DNA of 64,000 nucleotides from Procambarus clarkii (Eukaryota; Arthropoda; Malacostraca; Decapoda; Cambaridae). Location of the stretch: contig NC_091216.1 in assembly GCF_040958095.1 (NCBI RefSeq), positions 6,087,069 to 6,151,068 on the forward strand. Reading direction: 5' to 3'. Below are positions 46,524-56,804 of the stretch, piece by piece; position 1 is the first letter of the stretch, and each line of letters opens with the position of its first letter. A program made the position numbers and the translations under genes. The notes below the pieces were generated by a model. It was not told the origin of the DNA, searched no databases, and worked only from the letters and a program-made list of their open reading frames with translations.

Positions 46524-47976
46524 GAAGAAGGATGGTGGAGTCAGACCCATTGCCGTGGGTAACACACTTCGGGGCCTTGTTGCTAGGGCAGCTGTCAGAA
46601 AAATTAGCATAGACGCTGCAACGATGCTTCGACCCCATCAACTAGGTTTTGGTGTCCCCCATGACTGTGAAGCAGCAGCTCATGCAGCACGAGCCTATAT
46701 CAAGCATTTCCCAGAAAATAAGGCATTAATTAAATTAGACTTTAAAAATGCCTTCAACCAGGTAAAAAGGGATGTGGTACTGGAAGCCGTTCGAACCAGC
46801 TTTCCTTCTCTACTCCCCTTCGTCTCAGCAGGGTACAGTAGGGAATCGACGCTGCTGTTTGGGGAACATGAAGTTGTTTCTGCAGAAGGTGTCCAGCAGG
46901 GAGACCCACTTGCCCCTTTTCTTTTTTGCATGGCTGTTAAAGAGGTCACAAGCAGGTTGACCAGCGAACTCAACATCTGGTTCCTGGACGATGGCACCCT
47001 GGCAGGGACACAGGAGTCCCTGCTAGAAGATCTACAGCTGGTGAAATCTAAGGGAGAGGAGTTAGGCCTCACCCTAAACCCATTAAAGTGTGAAATCATC
47101 TCATCTAGCCAACCAACCATAGATGCAGTGCGAACCATATTGCCAGGAGCCCAAGTGATCGCTCCCACCGACAGTGTGCTGCTAGGGGCACCTCTGGGCT
47201 CGAGCGCCATTGAGGTAGTCCTCGAAGAAAAGCTGAACGACCTGAGGAGGATGGAGGGAAGAATAGGGGCTTTGGACGCCCACGATGCTTTGTACCTTCT
47301 CACAAGGTGCCTGGCTTTGCCCAGACTGACCTATTTCCTAAGGTGTGCTCACTCCTTCGACAGCCCAAAATTAACAGAATATGACACACTCCTAAGGTCA
47401 ATAACCGTGAAAGTGTTAAACCTCTCCCTGCAAGATGACCAATGGGACCAAGCAACGCTCCCAGTTAAACTCGGGGGAATAGGTATTCACAAGGCGACAC
47501 AGTTATCATTGCCGGCATTCTTATCCTCGACCAGTGCAACAGGTGAATTAGTTAAGGAAATACTACTGGAATACCTAAGAGACTCCATTGGGATTCATGA
47601 TCCCAAATTCGAGGAAGGAGCCGGTCAGTGGGACACTCTTCTCAACTCTCATCCTCGACCGACTTTTCCAAATGACTGCAAACAGTCCAAATGGGATAGC
47701 CCCATAGTGGAAAACATCGCCTCATCATTGCTGGAGGCAGCTTCCAGGAAGGACAAAGCGCATCTTCTAGCTGTGCAAGCGCCCCATGCAGGGGACTTCC
47801 TGTTGGCAGTCCCTAATTCCACCTTGGGCACCCGCCTGGACCACCGGACCCTAAGTATTGGTGTTGCCCTGCGCCTTGCTGCCCCTATCTCCACCGAGTA
47901 CTGGTGTATTTGTGGCCATGCACGGGCAGACCAATACGGCAGCCATGGTCTCATCTGTCGTAAGACACAGGGATAG
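46414..47976 (+). CDS. RLE-LINE reverse transcriptase
   Basis: A 520-codon open stretch. RT motifs: CALKKKDGGVRPIAVGNTLR (about residues 35-55), HQLGFGVPHDCEAAAHAAR, ALIKLDFKNAFNQVKRD (motif A, about 110), GVQQGDPLAPFLFCMAVKEV (motif B, about 160) and WFLDDGTLAG (motif C, about 190; FLDD in place of YADD). The thumb follows with LTLNPLKCEII. The end has WCICGHARADQYGSHGLICR, a CCHC-like motif. The Met is probably internal, as homologous sequence continues upstream in another frame. The TAG at 47974-47976 interrupts the link to the endonuclease in the same frame. Confidence 0.85.
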   Translation: MQTLLSEVTKFVNDCLSGLIPDTIKPFFFGSSLCALKKKDGGVRPIAVGNTLRGLVARAAVRKISIDAATMLRPHQLGFGVPHDCEAAAHAARAYIKHFPENKALIKLDFKNAFNQVKRDVVLEAVRTSFPSLLPFVSAGYSRESTLLFGEHEVVSAEGVQQGDPLAPFLFCMAVKEVTSRLTSELNIWFLDDGTLAGTQESLLEDLQLVKSKGEELGLTLNPLKCEIISSSQPTIDAVRTILPGAQVIAPTDSVLLGAPLGSSAIEVVLEEKLNDLRRMEGRIGALDAHDALYLLTRCLALPRLTYFLRCAHSFDSPKLTEYDTLLRSITVKVLNLSLQDDQWDQATLPVKLGGIGIHKATQLSLPAFLSSTSATGELVKEILLEYLRDSIGIHDPKFEEGAGQWDTLLNSHPRPTFPNDCKQSKWDSPIVENIASSLLEAASRKDKAHLLAVQAPHAGDFLLAVPNSTLGTRLDHRTLSIGVALRLAAPISTEYWCICGHARADQYGSHGLICRKTQG

Positions 47977-48363
47977 ATTGCCAGACATGAAGCAGTCAAT
48001 GACATCATCAAGAGAAGTTTGGCTTCAGCTGGGTGCCCAGCACAAAGGGAACCTCAGTTGTGCAGGCCTGACAACAGCCAAAAACGCCCAGATGGAGTCA
48101 ACCTGCAGCCGTAGAGGGAAGGTAAACAGGTCGTGTGGGACTACACGTGTGCATGTACATTGGCTGATACCTATCTACCTTACAGCACAACTGAGGGAGG
48201 CGGCGCGGCCACCTTCAAGGAGACCCAGAAAACTAACAAGTACAGGGACCTGGAACGTTGTTACAGGTTCGTGCCGATAGGCTCTGAGACTCTGGGCGCC
48301 TGGGGTAAATGTGCACTTAAGTTCATGAAAGAGCTGGGCGAGGAACTCATTAGGGAAGACTAG
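47977..48363 (+). pseudogene. RLE-LINE restriction-like endonuclease domain
   Basis: Same frame as the RT. After the TAG it reads IARHEAVNDIIKRSLASAG, then KRPDGVNLQP, a second TAG (48112-48114) where an aromatic residue is expected, then VVWDYTCACTLADTYLP, KTNKYRDLERCYRFVPIGSE and LGAWGKCALKFMKELGEEL. The PDG...WD...K..KY pattern is that of the PD-(D/E)XK endonuclease found C-terminal to RT in R2/NeSL-type LINEs. With two in-frame stops this copy is dead. Confidence 0.82.
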
Positions 48364-48703
48364 AGACCCAAGAGCGGCCAGTTTCATGTTCCAGCGCCTC
48401 AGTGTCGTTGTTCAGAAGGGAAATACATGCTGTATCTTGGGTACGCACCCGACCCCCGAAGTGCTGGACGATGTCTTCGAACACTGATTGGTATATTGTT
48501 ATATAAGTGTGTTTGTTTTCTGTAAACTGTAGCATTGCAATAAAATAAAAAAAATAAAATAGGGGTGGTAGGAGAGGAAAAGATTACAGTATTCAGTGAG
48601 AATTCACAAGGTCTTCTCTGAACACCACTTATTTTCTTCTTCGAGGATGTGGGTCCCTTTAATTAAACCAGTATTGGTACCCCTATATATATATATAATA
48701 TAT

Positions 48704-49170
48704 ATATTATTAAATATGACCGAAAAAGTAAGATTAATAATTCTAACACGAATTTTCTCAATCTTTCGTACATTTCTTTTCACTGTTGGAGGTAATTCAA
48801 AAATCAATTCTCCAAAATTCATTTTTATTTCTAGTCTGACGCGACACTTGAGCGCGTTTCGTAAAACTTATTACATTTTCAAAGACTTTAGTTAACACTT
48901 ACACAACTGAATAGAACTTACACATCTCCGATTTTGTTTATATCTACATTTGAGTGAGGTGGATGGGGTGAGGTGGTATTTAATAAGGTATTAATTTCAT
49001 CAACACAAGCCAGAACATGAAACAATGGGTATTGAATAGAAGTGATTGTAGAAAGCCTATTGGTCCATATTTCTTGATGCTTCTATATTGGAGCGGAGTC
49101 TTGAGGTGGGTAGAATATAGTTGTGCATTAATTGGCTGTTGATTGTTGGTGTTGACTTCTTGATGTGTAT
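48704..49170 (-). mobile_element. PLE family 1, 5'-truncated minus-strand copy
   Basis: 48704-49010 is the terminal repeat (TTAAATATGACCGAAAAAGT, GAGCGCGTTTCGTAAAACTT, GGTGGATGGGGTGAGGTGGT). It is followed by the 3' end of the ORF on the minus strand (HIKKSTPTINSQ region, 49100-49165) and the TTGGTCCATA-type tail. It abuts a plus-strand PLE of another family at about 49170. Confidence 0.85.
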
Positions 49171-49247
49171 ACTCAATACTCTCCACTCTACAGGACTCTA
49201 CAACACTCACAGTACCTGGATCGAGGCGCTTCACAGATAACACCATT

Positions 49248-50588
49248 GTGGCCTACAGTCGCCCCAAAAGCTTACTCTACAAAAGCTCTACACATCCTAC
49301 ACATGCTCCTCTGACTTCTAACCCTTTGGATCGCCTCAAAACTTCCTTTAACCGCAAACTAAGACAGCTCTCTAGTCTTTGCCCTCCTGACTTTGATCTC
49401 ATTAAACGTTTCCGTGTCATCTGCCCTTCTCTTCCTTATTTATTTGGTCTTCCCAAAACTCATTAACCTGGTGTTACTCTTCGTCCTATCATTTCTTCAC
49501 GGGGCTCTGTCAGCTATCTCTGTTGCCTCCTGGCTCGCTAAAACCCTGACACCTTACCTTGGCACTTTTTCCCCTGCCCACCTTCGTCACTCTCAGGACT
49601 TCATAGAAGACTGCGCCTGCAACCCTCTTGTAAGATACTTATTCTTGATGTCGACTCTCTGTTCACTAATGTTCCGCTCGATGACGTTTTCTCTTTCCTT
49701 AGACAGAAGGCGTCAGAGGGCCTCCTTCCTCTCCCACTTCCCACTGACGTTTTCCTCGATCTCATTAGACTCTGTGTTGAATCTAACTCTTTCTCTTTCA
49801 ACGGTAAATATTACACTCAAACTTTCGGTGTCGCTATGGGTTCCCCTCTCTCCCCTGTTCTTGCTAATTTCTACATGGAATACTTTGAAACTGTTCTTCT
49901 TCCTTCTATTGATACTCGTCCCTCTCTCTGGCTTCGCTATGTTGATGACATTTTTGCTTTATGGCCTCATGACCTTAATCTTTTCCAGCCTTTCCTCGCC
50001 TCTCTTAACAATCTGGCTCCTTCTATCCATTTCAAAGTTGAGTGGGAATCTAATTCCCTCCTTCCTTTTCTTGATGTTCATGTTCACAGCTCTGTGTCTG
50101 GGTTCTCTTTCTCTGTCTACCGTAAACCCATGCATAGTGGCATGTACATTCACTTCTTTTCCTACCATCCTCCTTCTGTTAAGAAGAGTGTCCTGGTCTC
50201 TCTCTTCCTCCGCGCTCTACGCATCAGCGACCCTCAGTTTCTTGATTCTGAAATTGCCTTTATCTACAAATCATTCTCTCCCCTTGGTTATCCTTTGCAT
50301 TTCATCAACTGTGCCTACTCTCAAGCTAAACGAAATTTCTTTCATCCTAAACCTGCTTCCAACACTAGTAGCACTGTACTATGCCTTCCCTTCATATCTG
50401 AACTCAAAACTTTTACCAATACCTTTCGTCCTCTTGACATTAAACTCGCCTTTCGACACACAAACACACTTCGTAGCAATCTAGTTCACACTGCTCCTCC
50501 TGCTTCTAATGCTGCTGGTGTCTACTTCTATTTCCTGTTCATCTTGTCCTCTCCAATACTTTGGCGAAACTGGCCGTACACTGAATGA
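49248..50588 (+). pseudogene. PLE family 3 RT, frameshifted
   Basis: The main frame starts MAYSRPKSLLYKSSTHPTH and gives FRVICPSLPYLFGLPKTH before a TAA. It continues PGVTLRPIISSRGSVSYL, then shifts for LTPYLGTFSPAHLRHSQDFI, and returns with VDSLFTNVPLDDV (motif A), TFGVAMGSPLSPVLANFYME (motif B), SLWLRYVDDIFALWP (motif C) and LLPFLDVHVHSSVSGFSFSV. The motifs are canonical PLE. At least two frameshifts plus one stop make it a pseudogene. A 363-codon frame at 49393-50484 is only partly real. Confidence 0.85.
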
Positions 50589-50835
50589 CATACTTAAAAA
50601 ACTCAAGAGAAGTGTTAAGTCTGCAGACACTAACAATGCTCTCTTCTGCCATGTGAGGGACTCTAATCATCCCATTGATTGGTCTTCCTCCAAAATAATC
50701 ATTCCTGCCTCTACTTTACACAGACGCCGTCTTGTAGAATCGGCTCTTATACACAATGTACCCAACATGAACTTGCGTTCCTGGCTTTGTTGCTGTGGAC
50801 TCTTCCCTTTCACAGTATATACTCAAATGCTCTAA
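50509..50835 (+). pseudogene. PLE family 3 GIY-YIG endonuclease end
   Basis: Reads ISCSSCPLQYFGETGRTLND, then KRSVKSADTNNALFCHV, HPIDWSSSKIIIPASTLHRR and RLVESALIHNVPNMNL. YFGETGRTL matches the YIG(E/K)TGR-type second half of the GIY-YIG motif. It lies in a different frame from the RT part ending at 50588. Confidence 0.82.
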
Positions 50836-51130
50836 TCTTTCTAACAAACGTGACTTAACATAAGCTTACCCCTTCCATTTATCTTTCTTTCTCTTTCCTT
50901 TTCTTTCTCTCTTCTCCCTTTTTCTGTTCATTGTCTTCTCCTACGCTCCCTTGCTATCCTCTTCTTATTCCTATTACTATCTCCTTCGGTGGTTATAATA
51001 GGAGCTGCCTCGTATGGGCCAATAGGCCTTCTGCAGTTCTCATTATTACTACTATCCCCTACACCTTACTTTCCTCCTCAGCTCTCTCTTGCCTATTTAT
51101 TGCCTGTCCCTACCTTCTCATCACAATCGA

Positions 51131-51165
51131 CTTGAGAATGGTCCAGGACGGACCGAATCGTCGTC
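51131..51165 (+). ncRNA. Degenerate hammerhead-like motif in PLE tail
   Basis: CTTGAGAA, then a strong 5-bp stem GGTCC/GGACC with loop AGGAC (51140-51154), then GAAT (51155-51158) in the place of GAAA. The layout, including one base before stem II, matches the better motifs at 20380 and 44537, but core residues are changed. Confidence 0.45.
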
Positions 51166-51283
51166 GTCCCTTCAACTTCTAGTGTGTGGTCTGGTCAACA
51201 TACTTCAGCCACGTTATTGTGACTCATCGTCTTACAGGGAGGGTTGCTTTCTTCCATATATATATATAGATATATATATGTAT

Positions 51284-51977
51284 TGTGACGATAATCTCTT
51301 TCAAGAGAGATTGAGCCTGCTCTTCCCTACTTCAAGTTACGTCCCAAAATACAAGTATAAGATGCTACATTCAAGATACGTCACCAGTAGCACAAAACGT
51401 TTTGACCAGGAGGCAAAACGTACACAATTCCCCACACTCCACACACCCTCCACACGCCAGCTCGTCATCAAACCAGCTAACTACCCTTCACCAGCTTGCC
51501 TGCCCCTGATTGGTGACTCGCCAGCCGCGCACCTGCACACCGCACCTCACCGCACCTCGGCGCCCTCTACACGAGTCGACGTCTGAGCCTGACCAGCTAT
51601 CAACTTCAGAATATTCCTTGTGCTCTTAGCGTTGACATCTCTCTCTGGCATACTAGCTCATTAGCTCGTATACGAAGGGAGATTTCAGCCATACCCGATA
51701 TTCTCAGCACCATTTCAACATTATTTAATCTATTGTGTTTTTTGTATTTATCTTTGTCATTTTATTTCATTAGTCATTTGCCCGAGATTTGTCTTTATTT
51801 TCATTTATGTTTAAAGTAAATATATTAAAGTTTCATTGTTCATACTTTGTGTTTTACGTGTTCCTCCCTCTAACTTACCACAGGCAAGCAGTCTATATTT
51901 TTGTTTTAAGTGTGACCAGGCTTTGACACCTGCCATTGGAGGACTGCCGAACATCAACACTCCAACACTTTCCCGTC

Positions 51978-51980
<3 letters not shown>
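51284..51980. mobile_element. Solo LTR (697 bp), TGTGACG/CGTCACA family, in (TA)n
   Basis: It begins TGTGACGATAATCTC and ends CCCGTCACA, the same family as 6597-7298. It is flanked by GTAT on the left and ATAT on the right within a TA-rich tract, so a 4-bp TSD is possible but not provable. No internal region. Confidence 0.82.
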
Positions 51981-52027
<47 letters not shown>

Positions 52028-52031
<4 letters not shown>

Positions 52032-52405
52032 GTACCTAGTAGCCAGAACTCACTTCTCAGCCTACTATTCAAGGCCCGATTTGCCTAAGAAGCCAAGTTT
52101 TCCTGAATTAATATATTTACTATAATTTTTTTCTTATGAAATGATAAAGCAACCCTTTTCTCTATGTATGAGGTCAATTTTTTTTTATTGGAGTTAAAAT
52201 TAACGTAGATATATGGCCGAACCTAACCAACCCTACCTAACCTAACCTAACCTATATTAATAGGTAAGGTTAGGTTAGGTAGCCAAAAAAAGCTAGGTTA
52301 GGTAGGTTAGGTAGACGAAAAAACATTAATTCATGAAAACTTGGCTTATTAGGCAAATCGGGCCTTGAATAGTAGGCTGAGAAGTGCGTTCTGGCTATTA
52401 GGTAC

Positions 52406-52409
<4 letters not shown>
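52028..52409. mobile_element. MITE-like element, array B copy 1
   Basis: Same family as array A (TGTCGTACC...GGTACGACA), in the inverted orientation of copy 4 there, 382 bp, flanked by (TA)n on both sides. Confidence 0.78.
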
Positions 52410-53361
<952 letters not shown>

Positions 53362-53362
<1 letters not shown>

Positions 53363-53718
53363 GTCGTACTTAATAGCCAGAACGCAATTCTCAGCCTACT
53401 ATTCAAGGCCCGATTTGCCTAATAAGCCAAGTTTTCATGAATTAATTCTTTTTTGACTACCTAACCTAACTTTTTCGGCTACCTAACCTATAAAGATAGG
53501 TTAGGTTAGGTAGGGTTGGTGAGGTTCGGTCATATATCTACGTTAATTTTAACTCCAATAAAAAAATATTGACCTCATACATAATGAAATGGGTAGCTTT
53601 ATCATTTCATAAGAAAAAAATTAGAGAAAATATATTAATTCAGGAAAACTTGGCTTATTATGCAAATCGGGCCTTGCATAGTAGGCCGAAAAGTGCATTC
53701 TGGCTACTAGGTACGACA
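53362..53718. mobile_element. MITE-like element, array B copy 4
   Basis: 357 bp with both ends. The right end is followed by a short repeat of its own AGTGCATTCTGGC and then (TA)n (53738-53805). Confidence 0.76.
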
Positions 53719-53730
53719 TAGTGCATTCTG

Positions 53731-53810
<80 letters not shown>

Positions 53811-54274
53811 CAAATAGGCATTCTGCAGTGTCCCTAAGTTTTATGTTCTTAGGCACCATATGAGCCTCGAACCCCCTGCCTCCAGCCCGGGTCGTGTGGG
53901 AAACAGTTATTTGACTCCGGCAAGGATCATCTAATTCTGGTGAGGTGGGAGTGGGAGGGAAAGGTTTAACATTCCACAGACCAGGTATTCCAAGTATTAC
54001 CTTGGAATACTTGCATTCATATGTCAACACCAATACATAAAGAGGGCTTTATTCTGTCCACACTGAACACCAATAGACCAAGAGGGCTTTATTCTGTCCA
54101 CACTGAACACCAATAGACCAAGAGGGCATGGATGAAAGCTTGCCAAACAGATGAACTATACAAATGTTAGAATATATTCTACGACCATAAGGTGATGGAA
54201 ATAATTTAAATGTAGATATGAAAGAATTTGGTCACGTTACTGGAGGGGCAAAACTTGGATCCCAAAGCCACAAG
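53719..54274. other. (TA)n, then unrecognised DNA with a 40-bp tandem duplication
   Basis: After (TA)n, the minus strand has CATAAAACTTAGGGACACTG and GCAGAATGCC, which resembles the reverse of the PLE tail words. A 40-bp unit, AAGAGGGCTTTATTCTGTCC plus ACACTGAACACCAATAGACC, is repeated about twice at 54039-54130. No gene. Confidence 0.55.
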
Positions 54275-56487
54275 TGTCGGAAAATCCGACACCATTTAAT
54301 ATATCATACAGACAGATAATAATTGCTGCTGTATTACCAACAAGTTACCCATAGAAAACGTAACTTGTAGTGGAATTACCGTCTATAGAAAACGGGATAT
54401 CATCACCATATACTATTATATTCACCACCTATTATGGTGGGAATTATTCTTAAATACATTAGTCTTTGGACTTTACCATTATAAAAACATCTCATATAAA
54501 TTAACTTAATTATCAATATTAAAGTAGAGTAAATGTGACCCTTCTATCACTTTGTCATCTGGACAATGTAAGCTAGGCGTCAGAGTGAGGAAGGAGGGGC
54601 AGCCATTGTTGTGTCACCTCCGAGACGTGTGGAGCAAATTCGGCTCCTATCATATATCTGGACAATGTCGGCCAGTAGCGTCAATAGTATGGAGTGTTAG
54701 ACATTGCCATTGTTTATACTAGACCAGAGGCTCACGGGAGCAAATCCGGCTCCTGTTAATTTTACTTGGACGTAGTGTTATGGAAACCAAAGGTGTACCA
54801 TCTTCAACACGCTGTCAACAAATCAAGTTAAGTGTTCTTTCCGAAACCCGTATATCTATCATTAGTGGCCATTAATGTCATTGGGTAGGGTGATATGGTT
54901 AGAACGCGAGGCAGCCTCAAACTAAAGGTAATTAAGCCAGGTCTTCATGTTCCATGTATAGTGTTTTCTCTGATATAGCTTGTCATATATAGAACCTGGC
55001 TTCACAGCTAGCGCCCTTTTGACAGGTCAAGACGAGGAAGCAAGACTTTGTGCACCAGTTACTGGGTGTGGGAACCGACCTGTGAGATTTATATTTATTT
55101 AATTTATATGAATTTATATTTACGTTAATTTATATACTTCGATAGCAATTTGTCTAATGATAAGTGGACTGTATTTCTGCAATAATCTCTTAATCTCACA
55201 AATCGATCCTCTACACATTAGGGGGGGTTTATATTAATTAAATATATATGCAGCCAATCAAACTACAGTATTAACTACATTCATTGAAAAGGTTCCTTAT
55301 CTTATAGTACAGCAGGTTAGTCCACCAGGTATAACTAGGGTGTAGACACCAAATTATCCTCTTTGAGGTAGCTTCATCACCCAGTAACTGGTGCACAAAG
55401 TCTTCCTCGTCTTGACCTGTCAAAAGGGCGCTAGCTGTAAAGCCAGATTCTATATATGACAAGCTATGTCAGAGAAAATACTGTACATGGAACGATGAAG
55501 ACCTGGCTTAATTACCTTTAGTATGAGGCGATTTCGTGATCTAACCGGTCCCCCCTACCCAATGACATTATTGGCCACTAATGATAGATATACGGGTTTC
55601 GGAAGACACTTAACTTGAATTTGTTGACAGCGTGTGATAATGGTACACCTTTGGTTTCCATAACACTTCGTCCAAGTAAAATTAACAGGAGCCGTATTTG
55701 CTCCTGTGAGCCTCTGGTCTCAGTATAAACAATGGCAATGTCTAACACTCCATACTATTGACGCTACTGGCCGACATTGTCCAGATATGATAGGAGCCGA
55801 ATTTGCTCCACACGTCTCGGAGGTGACAACAACAATGGCTGCCCCTCCTTCCTCACTGACGCCTGGCCTACTTTGTCCAGATATCAATAAGTGATAGAAG
55901 GGTCACATTTACTCTACTTTAATACTGATAATTAAGTTAATTTATATGAGATGTTTTTATGATGGTAAAGTCCAAAGACTAATGTATTTAAGAATAATTC
56001 CCAGCAGAATAGCTGGTGAATTATAATGGTATGTGGTGATGATATCCCGTTTTCTTTAGACGGTAATTCCACTACAAGTTACGTTTTCTATGGGTTAACT
56101 TGTTGGTAATACAGCAGCAATTATTATCTGTCTGTATGATATATTAAATGGTGTCGGATTTTCCGACACTGGGTGATGGAAGCTACCTCAAAGAGGATAA
56201 TTTGGTGTCTACACCCTAGTTATACCTGGTGGACTAACCTGCTGTACTATAAGATAAGGAACCTTTTCAATGTATGTAGTTAATACTGTAGTTTGATTGG
56301 CTGCATATATATTTAATTAATATAAACCCCCCCTAATGTGTAGAGGATCGATTTGTGAGATTAAGAGATTATTGCAGAAATACAGTCCACTTATCATTAT
56401 ACAAATTGCTATCGAAGTATATAAATTAACGTAAATATAAATTCATATAAATTAAACAAATATAAATCTCACAGGTCGGTTCCCACA
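54275..56487 (+). mobile_element. BEL/Pao-type solo LTR, split by a second LTR of the same family
   Basis: It starts TGTCGGAAAATCCGACA, ends GGTCGGTTCCCACA, and is flanked by a perfect TSD ACAAG (54270-54274 and 56488-56492). An inverted copy of the same LTR lies inside at 55067-56168. Without it the LTR is about 1.1 kb, like the LTRs of the BEL/Pao element at 1932-7433, which share the palindromic TGTCGGA...TCCGACA start and the words TAAGTGGACTGTAT. No coding region is left. Confidence 0.88.
55067..56168 (-). mobile_element. BEL/Pao-type solo LTR nested in inverted orientation
   Basis: 1102 bp reading TGTGGGAACCGACC ... GGATTTTCCGACA on the plus strand, the reverse complement of the surrounding LTR. 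It has its own perfect TSD, CTGGG (55062-55066 and 56169-56173). The result is a large complex palindrome. Differences between the two copies are small, so both are fairly young. Confidence 0.88.
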
Positions 56488-56492
56488 ACAAG

Positions 56493-56804
56493 CAGGCGAG
56501 TGGCTTTGAGATGCCTAACTCTCAACGCATAACAATTAAACATATATAAGCACTTACAAATATTTTCCAGAAATCTCTCAGCTTCCCGTAACTTGAAAAA
56601 TTTCAAGAAATTCCAAGCTTGGTTGGACTTCTTAACCTAAGAATTAATTACTGGTTGGGAATTCGAGCTCCCGTCTGTAATTAGCATATTTTGGTGTAAG
56701 GCGTCTCAAGCATGTGGACCCCCGCGAGCCTGCACTGATCCTCACGGACCTAAGGGGGCTTCCACAGTAATGGGCATAGATGCCATTAGCAGATACCGCT
56801 GCTG
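56493..56804. other. No recognised feature
   Basis: Short unique-looking stretch between the nested LTRs and the 20-bp array. Confidence 0.5.

Larger units (their letters stand above)
44763..48560 (+). mobile_element. LINE with C-terminal restriction-like endonuclease (R2/NeSL/Utopia-like)
   Basis: A plus-strand non-LTR retrotransposon with a 5' leader, an N-terminal region with a Cys/His motif, a long RT and a C-terminal PD-(D/E)XK-type endonuclease. It ends with a polyadenylation signal AATAAA (about 48539) and an A-rich tail. The 5' limit is uncertain. The RLE places it among early-branching LINE groups (R2, NeSL, Utopia and relatives); I cannot choose without a tree. Confidence 0.8.
49171..51245 (+). 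mobile_element. PLE family 3, nearly full-length but broken
   Basis: A different PLE family, with RT (49248-50300), GIY-YIG (50509-50835) and a long CT-rich tail. The tail contains TATGGGCCAATAGGCCTTCT (about 51016) and a degenerate hammerhead-like motif near 51131-51160. The protein is divided among frames with one TAA at 49464-49466, so the copy is inactive. Confidence 0.85.
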
